Assembly (NCBI GenBank): GCA_018376905.1
Contig: JAHAAK010000027.1
Span: forward strand, 1 to 34,040
DNA from: Collinsella sp.
GTDB lineage: Bacteria; Actinomycetota; Coriobacteriia; Coriobacteriales; Coriobacteriaceae
Direction of reading: 5' to 3'
DNA length: 34,040 bases
The translations under genes were made by a program, and so were the position numbers. The notes under the pieces were generated by a model that was given only the letters and a program-made list of their open reading frames with translations, ran no database searches and was not told the DNA's origin. Of the stretch, positions 16,449 through 24,536 are shown piece after piece (position 1 is the first letter of the stretch; every line of letters starts with the position of its first letter).

Positions 16449-16641
16449 GCATACCCTTTCCTTGTTCGGCCCCGAGTTTAGGCCGATTGACACGAACTCA
16501 CCCACTATATCGCCTTTGTGAAGTTGGTGTTCCTCGCATGTTGATGTTCGGCGGTTTGTAACGGACGGGCGGTATCTTTCGCATGAAATTGTGTAGGTAC
16601 CGTATACTTAAGCGGTTACAACGACCCCTATGGAGGAACGT

Positions 16642-17061
16642 ATGATTAAAGAGCTTTGCCACGACGAGGCTATCCTGTCCCAGCGTTGCGAGGTTGCGAC
16701 TGTCGAGGACGAGTCGGTTGCTCAGGACCTGATCGATACCATCAAGTCGCTCGACGATGCCGGCTGCCTTGCCGCTAACCAGATTGGCGTTACCAAGAAG
16801 GTTTGCGTCTACCTGGACGATGCCGGCGAGCCTCACGTACTCTACAACCCCCGTCTGGTGTTTGGCCTGGGCGCCAGCAAGATGGAGGAGAGCTGCCTGA
16901 CGCACGAGGAGATCACCAAGTCCACGCGCTATATCAAGTGCAAGGTTGCCTTTGACCAGATCGTCGACGGCAAGATGAAGGAGTGCCGCCGCGACTACGC
17001 GGGCTTTGAGGCACAAATGATCCAGCATATGATCGACCACTGTCTCGGCAAGTTGGTCTAA
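16642..17061 (+). CDS. Peptide-deformylase-like protein with broken HExxH motif
   Basis: Peptide deformylase removes the formyl group from nascent proteins using a metal held by Cys and two His. This 139-residue protein has the fold's landmarks: motif I GCLAANQIG (Gln47 present), motif II changed from EGCLS to ESCLT (Cys85 kept) and motif III QHMIDH (129-133 HMIDH), where the catalytic glutamate of HExxH is methionine 130. Metal ligands remain, but normal deformylation is unlikely. Start ATG 16642 follows GGAGG; an ATG 12 bases earlier overlaps that ribosome binding site. TATACT at 16603-16608 is a likely -10 box. Its stop overlaps a long palindrome. It is shorter than housekeeping deformylases (about 165-190 residues), so it is probably not the essential enzyme. 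The second such gene (30702-31112) has a different lesion. Confidence 0.82.
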   Translation: MIKELCHDEAILSQRCEVATVEDESVAQDLIDTIKSLDDAGCLAANQIGVTKKVCVYLDDAGEPHVLYNPRLVFGLGASKMEESCLTHEEITKSTRYIKCKVAFDQIVDGKMKECRRDYAGFEAQMIQHMIDHCLGKLV

Positions 17062-17161
17062 GGGGACCAAAGCACCGCACCTTGCCGCTCAATCGTCGCT
17101 TGCGTACGTTAGTACGCGGCGCTCCTCTTTCGTGGCAATCTGCGGCACTTTGACCCCTTAG
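17058..17161. repeat. About 100-bp imperfect palindromic element
   Basis: Outer arms 17058-17078 and 17141-17161 pair over about 20 positions with a few mismatches (CTAAGGGG with CCCCTTAG at the ends). Inner pairs TTGCC/GGCAA and GCGTAC-gtta-GTACGC continue the fold. It begins on the last codon and stop of the deformylase-like gene. It is not needed as a terminator because a classic one follows at 17208-17241. It looks like an intergenic mobile palindrome, but other copies were not searched. Confidence 0.6.
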
Positions 17162-17207
17162 ACGACCTGCGGGGTTAACTTGGTTGAGTTTATCCAGCTT
17201 GAATAGT

Positions 17208-17241
17208 CCGGGCGTGACATTGTTGTCATGTCCGGGCTTTT
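17208..17241 (+). terminator. Rho-independent terminator after deformylase-like gene
   Basis: A 12-bp stem (17208-17219 with 17224-17235; two G-U pairs) with a TTGT loop, then GC and TTTT. It separates the deformylase-like gene from the bile salt hydrolase gene. Confidence 0.75.
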
Positions 17242-17304
17242 GTGTTTAGCGCCTTTTTGTTTGGAGACAATGAAATTAGCAAGAACGTAAAGCTAGGAGG
17301 CGCT

Positions 17305-18270
17305 ATGTGCACGAGTATTCGATTTACCGATAATTCTGGCCACATGTATCTAGGCCGCAACCTCGACTGGAGCTTTGACTACGGCCAACAGGTTCGCGTG
17401 ATGCCGCGCGGGTTTCAGATTCCGTATTCGTTTATCGACGACGCGACAGCGGCACACGCGGTGATCGGTATGTGCATCGATTGCAAGAACTACCCTATGT
17501 TCTTCGATTGCGGCAACGATGCGGGCCTCGCCGTGGCGGGCCTCAATTTCCCGGGTTATGCCGAGTATGCCGAGGGGCCGGTTGATGGAAAGACCAATAT
17601 CGCGGCCTATGAGTTTCCCCTGTGGGTGGCAGCGACGTTCTCGACGGTCGATGAGGTCGAGGCCGCGCTGCGCGACACGGTGATTGTCGCCAAATCTGCC
17701 GGAGAGGGGCTGGGCGTGTCGCTGCTCCATTGGATTATCGGCGACAGCCAGCGCAGCATCGTGGTCGAGATGATGGCTGACGGCCTGCATGTATACGACG
17801 ATCCGGTCGACACCCTTGCCAACCAGCCGACCTTCCCGTGGCACATGGAAAACCTGCGCACCTATATCACCGCCACAAGCGATTTTCCGCAGACGGCGAC
17901 ATGGCGTGGCGCCGAGCTCAAGCCCTATGGCGCGGGCGCCGGCATGCGCGGTATTCCGGGTGACTGCTATTCGCCGAGCCGTTTTGTAAAGGCGGCGTAC
18001 CTCAATGCCAATTACCCGCAAAAGGAGAGCGAGACCGAAAACGTCGTCCGCATGTTCCGTTCACTTGAGGGCGTGGTGATGATTGAGGGGGCGTCCAGGA
18101 TGGGCGATGGCAAGTTCGAGAAGACTATCTACACCGGATGCTTTAGCGCGCGCACGGGCAATTATTACTACGCGATGTATGATGATCCGTCGATTCGCTA
18201 CGTGAGCCTGATGGATGCCGAGGGCGCAAGCCCCGATAGGCTCGTGGTTCCCGAGCCGCGTCGTTCGTAG
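17305..18270 (+). CDS. bsh: Bile salt hydrolase (choloylglycine hydrolase)
   Basis: Cleaves the amide bond between bile acids and glycine or taurine. The 321-residue Ntn-hydrolase has Met1 followed by the nucleophile Cys2 (MCTSIRF), exposed once Met1 is removed. Other active-site residues line up with the Clostridium enzyme: Arg18, Asp21, Asn81 in AGLNFPGYAEY, Asn173 in LANQPTFPWH and Arg226 in PSRFVKA. The AGLNFPGYAEY stretch and following GKTNI segment favour bile salt hydrolase over penicillin V acylase. ATG 17305 follows AGGAGG; the upstream in-frame ATG would bury the cysteine and is rejected. No signal peptide, so it is intracellular. It stands alone between terminators, with no bile transporter beside it. 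It points to an intestinal habitat. Confidence 0.95.
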   Translation: MCTSIRFTDNSGHMYLGRNLDWSFDYGQQVRVMPRGFQIPYSFIDDATAAHAVIGMCIDCKNYPMFFDCGNDAGLAVAGLNFPGYAEYAEGPVDGKTNIAAYEFPLWVAATFSTVDEVEAALRDTVIVAKSAGEGLGVSLLHWIIGDSQRSIVVEMMADGLHVYDDPVDTLANQPTFPWHMENLRTYITATSDFPQTATWRGAELKPYGAGAGMRGIPGDCYSPSRFVKAAYLNANYPQKESETENVVRMFRSLEGVVMIEGASRMGDGKFEKTIYTGCFSARTGNYYYAMYDDPSIRYVSLMDAEGASPDRLVVPEPRRS

Positions 18271-18293
18271 CCGTTAGCTTTACTGCAATGCAA

Positions 18294-18329
18294 AGCGGCC
18301 CTGCGTCTCTCGTGAGGTGCAGGGCCGCT
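18294..18329. terminator. Bidirectional terminator between bsh and kup
   Basis: A perfect 11-bp GC-rich stem (18294-18304 with 18319-18329) with a 14-base loop that can pair a little further. It separates two convergent genes and has only short T-runs. Confidence 0.75.
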
Positions 18330-18349
18330 GTCGTTGATTTATGACGTCG

Positions 18350-20581
18350 CTAAAAGTTGGCGTCGTTGAGCTGGGTGCTCTCGAGGCCGTCGAGTTGCTG
18401 TTGCTCGGGCGTATCGGCGACGCTCTCGAGCAGCTCGGTGGGATCGACGTTCATGCTCTTGCCGGCCTCGTTGCCGTTGACCAAGTCGTCCGAGAAGATG
18501 TCGACTTCCATTTCCTCGGCCTCTTCGATCTGAACCTCGAGCGGCACCTGGGTACGCACGAGCTTAACGGCCGGGCGCATGCGGGCAAACAGCGGCACGT
18601 ACTCGATGATGATGGCAGAGTTCTCGAGACCGTACCAGCGCGCCGGGCTTCCGCAAGCGCGGCGGACGGCGTACTTGATGGCCATCACGCGGTGGTCGTT
18701 GCGGTTGATGTCCGTTTCGGGGGCAAGCATCTTGCGCAGCATGCAAAAACGGAAGTCGCCCACGTTGCCGCGTGTCTCGTAGATGGAGTAGGTGTGATGT
18801 TGCGGCGGCAACTCACCCGATGCCATCAGGTCGCCAACGATCTGGCGCAGGTAGGCGTTGATGCGCTGATTGACCTTAAAGCCCAGGTCCAAGCGTACGC
18901 GGAACAGGAAGTCTGTGCCAAAGGTCTCGACGGAATACTCGTGCGTATAGGGCTCGTCGGTAACGTGTACGTTGATGAACCAATATGCCTTGGCGCGCTT
19001 GGGGTGCTTGTCCAGGATGGAATAGAGCACGTCGCGGTCGAGCGTGAGCGGGTCGGGGCTGTTGGTGAGGAACACCAGATTGTCGGCGAGCACGGGGTAG
19101 GTCTCGTCATTGCGCAGGCGGTTGAGCTGGTCGATGTACTTGGAGACGGGCAGCAGAATCGTCTGCGTGCGCTCGATGGCGGTGCCGCGACGCCACACAT
19201 ACATAAGGCCGAACAGCAGCGCGGCCAGGAAGATCATGACGTAGCCGCCGTCAAAGAACATAGTGAGGCACGAGGCGAAGAAGCACAGCTCGATGGCGCC
19301 AAAAAGCAGGGCGAAGACGCAGGCGCCCAGCTTGTGCTTGAGAATGCCGGCGATATAGCTCGTCAATAGCGTCGTGGTCATGAGCATGGTCACGGTAATG
19401 GCGAGGCCGTAGGCGCTCTCCATGCGCTCGGAGTTTTGGAACAGCAGCACGATGAAGATGCAGCCGACCCACATGATGTTGTTGACGAGCGGAATATAGA
19501 GCTGGCCCTTGGTGTCGCTGGGGTAGTGGATGCGCAGATGCGGCATAAGGTTGAGGCGCGTGGCCTCGGATACCAGCGAGAACGAGCCGGTGATGAGCGC
19601 CTGCGAGGCGATGATGGCCGCTACGGCCGAAAGCACGATGGCAAAGGGGCGCAGGGGCTCGGGAAGCATCATATAGAACGGGTTGACGATATCCATCGCG
19701 AGCATCTGGGGGTTGGAGTTATTGGCGAGCAGCCAAGCGCCTTGACCCAGATAGTTGAGGATAAGGGCCGCCTTAACAAACGGCCAGGATGCATAGATGT
19801 TTGCCTTGCCAACGTGGCCCATGTCCGAGTAGAGGGCCTCGGCGCCGGTCGTTGACAGGAAGACGAAGCCGAGCACCATGATGCCCGAGTGGTTGATGGG
19901 CGAGAACAGGAACATGATGCCGCGGATGGGGTTGAGGGCGCGCAGGATGGACAGGTTGCCGAGCATGTTGAACAGGCCGGCGCCCGCCAGGAACAGGAAC
20001 CATAGCGTCATGAGCGGGCCGAACAGCTTGCCGATCGACGAGGTACCGGCGCGCTGCATGGCAAATAGGCCGCAGATAATGATGATGGTAATAATGATGA
20101 CGTTGGTTTGCCCGTCACCCAATAGCGCGTGGCCCCACTCGATAGTGCGCAGACCCTCGATGGCTGTGGTGACCGTGACCGCGGGGGTGAGGATGCCGTC
20201 GGCGAGCAGCGCCGCGCCGCCGATCATGGCGGGGAGAATCAGCCACGGCGCCACCTTACGCACGAGACTGAACAGGGCGAAGATGCCGCCTACGTTATGG
20301 TTATCGGCCTTCATGGCGATTACAACGTACTTGACCGTGGTCACGAGTGTCATGGTCCAGATGACGAGCGAGAGCGCGCCCAGGATCATGTCCTCGCTGA
20401 CGGTACCGATGCCGCCGTTGTTGGCGACGATTGATTTCATGGTATACATGGGGCTCGTGCCGATGTCACCGTAGACGACGCCGAGCGTTACGAGCAGCAT
20501 GCCAGCGGAGAGGGGAATGGCTCCATGCCCGCCTTGACTACGCTGGTCTTGGAGGCTTGCCTCCAGCTTGTTGTGTGCCAC
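18350..20581 (-). CDS. kup: Potassium uptake protein, KUP family
   Basis: A K+ importer (probably K+/H+ symport) of the inner membrane. The 743-residue protein opens with the family signature LGVVYGDIGTSPMYTMKS, has about 12 hydrophobic helices to near residue 440 and a long cytosolic C-terminal domain. Typical segments include KADNHNVGGIFALFSLVRK, GDGILTPAVTVTTAIEGL-like (here ADGILTPAVTV) and FLSTTGAEALYSDMGH. I prefer GTG 20581 because AAGGGAG lies five bases upstream; ATG 20599, six codons earlier, has no clear ribosome binding site. The last part, after about residue 680, is acidic and probably disordered. No c-di-AMP riboswitch was recognised upstream. Confidence 0.92.
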   Translation of the reverse strand: MAHNKLEASLQDQRSQGGHGAIPLSAGMLLVTLGVVYGDIGTSPMYTMKSIVANNGGIGTVSEDMILGALSLVIWTMTLVTTVKYVVIAMKADNHNVGGIFALFSLVRKVAPWLILPAMIGGAALLADGILTPAVTVTTAIEGLRTIEWGHALLGDGQTNVIIITIIIICGLFAMQRAGTSSIGKLFGPLMTLWFLFLAGAGLFNMLGNLSILRALNPIRGIMFLFSPINHSGIMVLGFVFLSTTGAEALYSDMGHVGKANIYASWPFVKAALILNYLGQGAWLLANNSNPQMLAMDIVNPFYMMLPEPLRPFAIVLSAVAAIIASQALITGSFSLVSEATRLNLMPHLRIHYPSDTKGQLYIPLVNNIMWVGCIFIVLLFQNSERMESAYGLAITVTMLMTTTLLTSYIAGILKHKLGACVFALLFGAIELCFFASCLTMFFDGGYVMIFLAALLFGLMYVWRRGTAIERTQTILLPVSKYIDQLNRLRNDETYPVLADNLVFLTNSPDPLTLDRDVLYSILDKHPKRAKAYWFINVHVTDEPYTHEYSVETFGTDFLFRVRLDLGFKVNQRINAYLRQIVGDLMASGELPPQHHTYSIYETRGNVGDFRFCMLRKMLAPETDINRNDHRVMAIKYAVRRACGSPARWYGLENSAIIIEYVPLFARMRPAVKLVRTQVPLEVQIEEAEEMEVDIFSDDLVNGNEAGKSMNVDPTELLESVADTPEQQQLDGLESTQLNDANF

Positions 20582-20681
20582 GTGGACTCCCTTAGACATC
20601 CGGTTATCTGTCTAGGACAAAAAACTTTATGCCGTCTTTATACATACAAGAGCAGTTTGGCACATCAGGTTATTTTAGACA

Positions 20682-20703
20682 ATAATCCTCAGCTGGGGAT
20701 TAT
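20682..20703 (-). terminator. Palindromic hairpin downstream of EamA gene
   Basis: A 9-bp stem (20682-20690 with 20695-20703; one G-U) with AGCT in the loop. It lies about 35 bases after the EamA stop on the minus strand and is followed by TTGTCTAAAATAA, a weak T-rich tail. It may end the EamA transcript before kup, or be a site in the kup promoter region. Confidence 0.5.
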
Positions 20704-20738
20704 TTATCTACGCAGGTAGCATTTCAAAGCAGGGGCTT

Positions 20739-21650
20739 TTAAGCACGTACTGTCTGGGCGATGCCAGCCTTGGCGTTTGCGCGTTTGCCGGCGAGTTCGC
20801 AAAAAATCGCGCCGCCGATGATAAGCGCGGCGCCCATCAGGCGGACCGGTGTTATGGCTTCGCCCAAAAGGACGGCCGAGAACACGACGGCCGAAAGCGG
20901 CTCGAGGTAGCCGACGACCGCGACGGTCTGGACGGGCAGCTTGGCGACGGCACTAAAGTAGAGCAGGCAACCGATGCCGGTGTTGACGACGCCGAGCATG
21001 ACGACGGCGCGCCAATCAATACTGGCGGCGACGCCGGCGGACAGGAATGAGGGAGCGCCCTGCGTGATGAGCGTGAGGACCAGCGCGGTCACAAAGGCGG
21101 CGCTCACCTGGAGCGTGGAGTTCTCGAGGCCTTCGATGTGTGGCGCACCCTTGCTAGCGATGACCATCAGCGCATAGCAAAATGCCGAGGCGATACCGCA
21201 GACGATACCCGCAATGGGCATATTGCCGCCTAGACCTTGTGCTGCAATGAGAAAAGCACCGCAGGCGACGGCGATAAACCCGGCGATTTTGCCGCCGGTC
21301 AGTTTTTCACCAAAGATGAGTGGGGAGAGCGCCATGACAATGATGGGGCCACAGTAGTACAGCAGCGAGGATACGCCGACGCCGATCGTCTGGTAGGCAC
21401 GGAACAGAAAAATCCAGCTGGCACCCAGCGCGGCTCCCGACAGAAGGAGTGCTGCGGCTTCGCGGGGACGAGATGGCGCCTGCAGTTTATGGCGTTGGGT
21501 GATGGCAAGGATAGTGACAAGCGAGAGGGCGCCCAAAAACGTGCGCAGTAGCACGATATCGGAGCTCGGCAGCGCGATGGCAGCGGCGATGATGCCGTTG
21601 GAGCCAAACAATAGCAATGCTGCTAAGTACGTAAACAGTCCGTTGTCCAT
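20739..21650 (-). CDS. EamA/DMT-family transporter
   Basis: A 303-residue inner-membrane protein of the drug/metabolite transporter superfamily, with ten predicted helices in two five-helix repeats. Landmarks are the first-repeat end LSPLIFGEKLTGGKIAGFIAVACGAFLI and the second-repeat counterpart VAVVGYLEPLSAVVFSAVLLGEAITPVRLMGAALIIGGAIF, both EamA hallmarks. The start ATG 21650 has GAGGGG and CGGAAG upstream. It is divergent from a LysR gene 118 bases away, which probably controls it. Exporters of amino acids or metabolites are common in this family; the substrate is not readable. Confidence 0.88.
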   Translation of the reverse strand: MDNGLFTYLAALLLFGSNGIIAAAIALPSSDIVLLRTFLGALSLVTILAITQRHKLQAPSRPREAAALLLSGAALGASWIFLFRAYQTIGVGVSSLLYYCGPIIVMALSPLIFGEKLTGGKIAGFIAVACGAFLIAAQGLGGNMPIAGIVCGIASAFCYALMVIASKGAPHIEGLENSTLQVSAAFVTALVLTLITQGAPSFLSAGVAASIDWRAVVMLGVVNTGIGCLLYFSAVAKLPVQTVAVVGYLEPLSAVVFSAVLLGEAITPVRLMGAALIIGGAIFCELAGKRANAKAGIAQTVRA

Positions 21651-21666
21651 GCGCTTCCGTCCCCTC

Positions 21667-21723
21667 TATATTCGAGCATGTTCACTATGGGCGAACTGGC
21701 AATAGAAGAAAAGCGAATATAAT
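21667..21723. promoter_or_regulatory. Divergent promoter region, EamA / LysR
   Basis: TATATTCG (21667-21674) and its complement CGAATATA (21714-21721) face each other across 39 bases. The right arm runs into TATAAT (21718-21723), a perfect -10 box for the LysR gene; the left arm gives a TATA-like box for the EamA gene. The symmetry fits back-to-back promoters under one regulator. Confidence 0.5.
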
Positions 21724-21768
21724 GCATGGCTAACATGACAAAAATTCATGTAAAGGTGGAGGCGTGTC

Positions 21769-22626
21769 GTGGAAACGAATATTCAAAAGATGCAGGTGCT
21801 GCTGGAGACGGTGCGCGCCGGAAGCTTTACGCGTGCTGCCGAGCGCCTGAGCTATTCGCAGTCGGGCGTGAGCCGTATGGTGGCCGATCTTGAGGCCGAT
21901 TGGGGCTTTAAGGTGCTCGACCGCAGTCGCGAGGGCGTAGTGCTTTCTGCCGACGGGCGGCAGGTCATGCCGGCTGTCGAGGCGCTCTGCGAGGAATTCA
22001 CTCGCTTGCAGCGACGGGTGGATGAGATGCGCGGGCTCATGCGCGGCAAAATCTGCATCGGTACGTTTTCGAGCGTGGCGACCCACGTGCTGCCGCCGGT
22101 GATTGCGCGCTTTCGCGCCGATCATCCGGATGTCGGTTACGAGCTGCTGATGGGTGATTACTCCGAGATTGAGCAATGGGTGGCGGAAGGCCGCTGCGAC
22201 CTGGGCTTTATCCCGCGTGAGCCACGAGAAAACGGCATGGCATCGCGGTCTTTGGTGCGCGACGAGTTGATGGCGGTAGTGCCGGTAGATTCTTTGCTTG
22301 CCACGGCGGAGGTCGTTTCTCTTGCCGATTTAGCCAACGAGCAGTTTATTCTGCTAGAACGCGGCACCGATGACGAGATTACGCCGCTGTTCCGTCGGGC
22401 GGGGCTGACGGTGTGCTCCAAGCTGTCGACCTGGGATGATTATGCGATTATGGCTATGGTCGAGGACGGCCTGGGCGTGAGCATTCTTCCCGCGCTCATC
22501 TTGCGCCGTTGTCAGTTCGATGTTGCCGTGCGTTCGCTCGAGGGACATCCCCATCGGCAGATCAATGCCATATATCGAACGGCCGACGTTTCGCTTGCCG
22601 CCGCCCGTTTTCTCGAATACCTCTAA
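21769..22626 (+). CDS. LysR-type transcriptional regulator
   Basis: A 285-residue LysR protein. The winged helix is clear in LLETVRAGSFTRAAERLSYSQSGVSRMVADLEADWG, followed by a periplasmic-binding-like effector domain. The start is GTG 21769, with GGTGGAGG upstream. Being divergent from the EamA gene, it most likely regulates that transporter and itself. The effector domain carries LSYSQSGVSRM near the recognition helix, an arrangement common in this family. No inducer can be predicted. Confidence 0.9.
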   Translation: METNIQKMQVLLETVRAGSFTRAAERLSYSQSGVSRMVADLEADWGFKVLDRSREGVVLSADGRQVMPAVEALCEEFTRLQRRVDEMRGLMRGKICIGTFSSVATHVLPPVIARFRADHPDVGYELLMGDYSEIEQWVAEGRCDLGFIPREPRENGMASRSLVRDELMAVVPVDSLLATAEVVSLADLANEQFILLERGTDDEITPLFRRAGLTVCSKLSTWDDYAIMAMVEDGLGVSILPALILRRCQFDVAVRSLEGHPHRQINAIYRTADVSLAAARFLEYL

Positions 22627-22685
22627 ACATGTACACGCCATTGTTTGCTTTGGGCAGATCTCGGAGTCCGATACATTTTCTTATG

Positions 22686-22770
22686 AAATTGAACTTTCGA
22701 ATGAAGCGCCGCGCTATACTGCTTGCTAAATTGAACCTTGGTTCAATTCGTGTTCTATAAATTGAACTTT
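22686..22770 (+). promoter_or_regulatory. Promoter and three repeated operator-like sites before XRE-AlaA gene
   Basis: AAATTGAAC followed by TTT or CTT occurs three times: 22686-22697, 22728-22739 and 22759-22770. The middle copy pairs with GGTTCAATT (22740-22748) to form a dyad with 9-bp arms and a two-base centre. TATACT (22715-22720) is a good -10 box; TTGAAC inside site one (22690-22695) may be the -35, with a long 19-base spacer. Sites overlapping the promoter and leader suggest repression, perhaps by the XRE domain encoded just downstream. Confidence 0.6.
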
Positions 22771-22788
22771 GCCAGCAAGGAGGTTCTA

Positions 22789-24309
22789 GTGGCCCAAGAG
22801 ACGTTTAGCGATCGCCTGCGACAGGCTATGTCCGATCGCGACGTTCGCCAGTCGGACGTAATCCGCGCATCGGAGATGCTCGGCAAAAAACTCGGCAAGA
22901 GTCAGATGAGCCAATATGTGAGCGGCAAGACGATCCCGCGGCGCGATGTGGCTGAGCTGCTCGCCCGTATTTTGGAGGTCGATGTTACCTGGCTGCTTGC
23001 CGGCGACGCCGATCAAGGCGAGGCATCATCACCCCGCAACGATTCCAAGCCCGAACCCCATCCCTCAGCTCAAATTGCAAGGAGCACCACCATGCGTACT
23101 TTTTCTAAATCCACCAAGCTCGATAACGTCCTGTATGACGTGCGCGGTCCCGTCGTCGACGAGGCCGCCCGTATGGAGGACGAGGGCGAGCGCATCCTCA
23201 AGCTCAATATCGGTAACCCGGCGCCCTTCGGTTTCCGCACGCCCGATGAGGTCATCAAGGACATGCGCCAGCAGCTGCCCGACTGCGAAGGCTATTCCAA
23301 TTCGCGCGGCCTGTTCTCCGCGCGCAAGGCGATCATGCAGTATTCGCAGATCAAAGGCCTGCCCAACGTTCAGATGGAGCATATCTACACGGGCAACGGC
23401 GTGTCCGAGCTCATTCAGCTTTCGATGAACGCGCTGCTCGACAATGGCGACGAGATTCTGATCCCCAGCCCCGACTATCCGCTCTGGACGGCGTGCGCAA
23501 CCCTTGCTGGCGGTCATCCCGTACATTATCTGTGCGATGAGCAGGCGGATTGGTATCCCGACCTGGAGGATATGGAGTCCAAGATCACGAGCGCGACCAA
23601 AGCCCTCGTCATCATCAACCCCAACAACCCCACGGGTTCCGTCTATCCGCGCGAGGTGCTCGAGGGCATCGTCGAGATTGCACGCAGGCATCAGCTGATG
23701 ATCTTTGCCGATGAGATCTACGACCGCCTGTGCATGGACGGCTACGAGCACGTCTCGATTGCCTCGCTCGCCCCCGATCTGCCCTGTGTCACCTTTAGCG
23801 GCCTTTCCAAGTCGCACATGATCGCGGGCTATCGCATTGGCTGGATGGTGCTTTCGGGCAACCAGCGCTGTATGAGCGACTTCATCATGGGCGTCAACAT
23901 GCTCTCTAACATGCGCCTGTGCTCCAACGTGCCGGCCCAGTCGATCGTCCAGACGGCACTCGGTGGCCATCAGTCCGTCAACGACTACATCCGTCCCGGC
24001 GGCCGTGTCTACGAGCAGCGCAACTTTGTGTATGAGGCGCTCAACAAGATCGACGGCATCTCGGTGGTTAAGCCGCGTGCGGCGTTCTACATCTTCCCCA
24101 AGATGGATGTTAAAAAGTTCAACATCACCGATGACGAGCAGTTCGCCCTTGACCTGCTGCACGAGAAGAAGATCCTGATCACGCGCGGCGGCGGCTTCAA
24201 CTGGGCTGAGCCCGACCACTTCCGCATCGTGTACCTGCCGCGCATGGAAGTACTCAAAGAGTCCCTTGAAGACCTCGCCGACTTCTTTGACCATTACCGT
24301 CAATCATAA
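22789..24309 (+). CDS. alaA: XRE-type HTH domain fused to AlaA-like aminotransferase
   Basis: The 506-residue protein has an N-terminal helix-turn-helix (about 5-70: FSDRLRQAMSDRDVRQSDVIRASE..KSQMSQYVSGKTIPRRDVAELLARILEVDVTWLL), a polar linker (72-101) and a class I PLP aminotransferase (102-506). The enzyme part closely follows E. coli AlaA, which makes alanine from pyruvate and glutamate: KLDNVLYDVRGPV, LKLNIGNPAPFGF, NPNNPTG, FADEIYD and the PLP lysine in GLSKSHMIAGYR (Lys341). GTG 22789 follows AAGGAGG. A second ribosome binding site, AAGGAG, stands seven bases before an in-frame ATG at 23092; starting there gives a 405-residue protein of normal AlaA length. The gene may therefore yield both a regulator-enzyme fusion and a free enzyme. 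It ends at a terminator. Confidence 0.88.
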   Translation: MAQETFSDRLRQAMSDRDVRQSDVIRASEMLGKKLGKSQMSQYVSGKTIPRRDVAELLARILEVDVTWLLAGDADQGEASSPRNDSKPEPHPSAQIARSTTMRTFSKSTKLDNVLYDVRGPVVDEAARMEDEGERILKLNIGNPAPFGFRTPDEVIKDMRQQLPDCEGYSNSRGLFSARKAIMQYSQIKGLPNVQMEHIYTGNGVSELIQLSMNALLDNGDEILIPSPDYPLWTACATLAGGHPVHYLCDEQADWYPDLEDMESKITSATKALVIINPNNPTGSVYPREVLEGIVEIARRHQLMIFADEIYDRLCMDGYEHVSIASLAPDLPCVTFSGLSKSHMIAGYRIGWMVLSGNQRCMSDFIMGVNMLSNMRLCSNVPAQSIVQTALGGHQSVNDYIRPGGRVYEQRNFVYEALNKIDGISVVKPRAAFYIFPKMDVKKFNITDDEQFALDLLHEKKILITRGGGFNWAEPDHFRIVYLPRMEVLKESLEDLADFFDHYRQS

Positions 24310-24331
24310 CGACAGAGATAGTCTGTCATTT

Positions 24332-24370
24332 AACGGGCGGCCCGTAACAGATTCGGGTCGCCCGTTTTCT
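24332..24370 (+). terminator. Terminator after XRE-AlaA gene
   Basis: A 13-position stem (24332-24344 with 24354-24366; one G-U) and TTTTCT tail. A smaller hairpin, GACAGA-gatag-TCTGTC (24311-24327), lies between it and the stop codon. Confidence 0.85.
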
Positions 24371-24438
24371 GTTAAAGCTCGCGTTGTCGGCGTCTCGATC
24401 GTTTGGGCGAGTGGGAATCGCGTGTGAACGGAAAACTA

Positions 24439-24455
24439 TATTCCAAAATGGAATA
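24439..24455. promoter_or_regulatory. Palindrome upstream of amidohydrolase operon
   Basis: TATTCCA and TGGAATA flank three A's. A further TGGAATT half-site lies about 20 bases downstream. It is about 80 bases before the first gene of the hydrolase-PTS run, where an operator is expected. It is a candidate site for the LysR regulator at the other end of the locus; this is inference. Confidence 0.45.
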
Positions 24456-24536
24456 CAGTGTGCTTCAACTGGAATTGATGTCCGTGTGTCCGCTTTTTTA
24501 GAATGTTCTCGACAAGATGAAAGGCGGTCCCCACCA

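Noticed and set aside
16449..16641. Purine riboswitch upstream of the NCS2 permease
   Set aside because: None of the conserved aptamer loops could be recognised on the minus strand.
20582..20738. c-di-AMP (ydaO) riboswitch upstream of kup
   Set aside because: The region is short, AT-rich and lacks the conserved blocks; only a simple palindrome is present.
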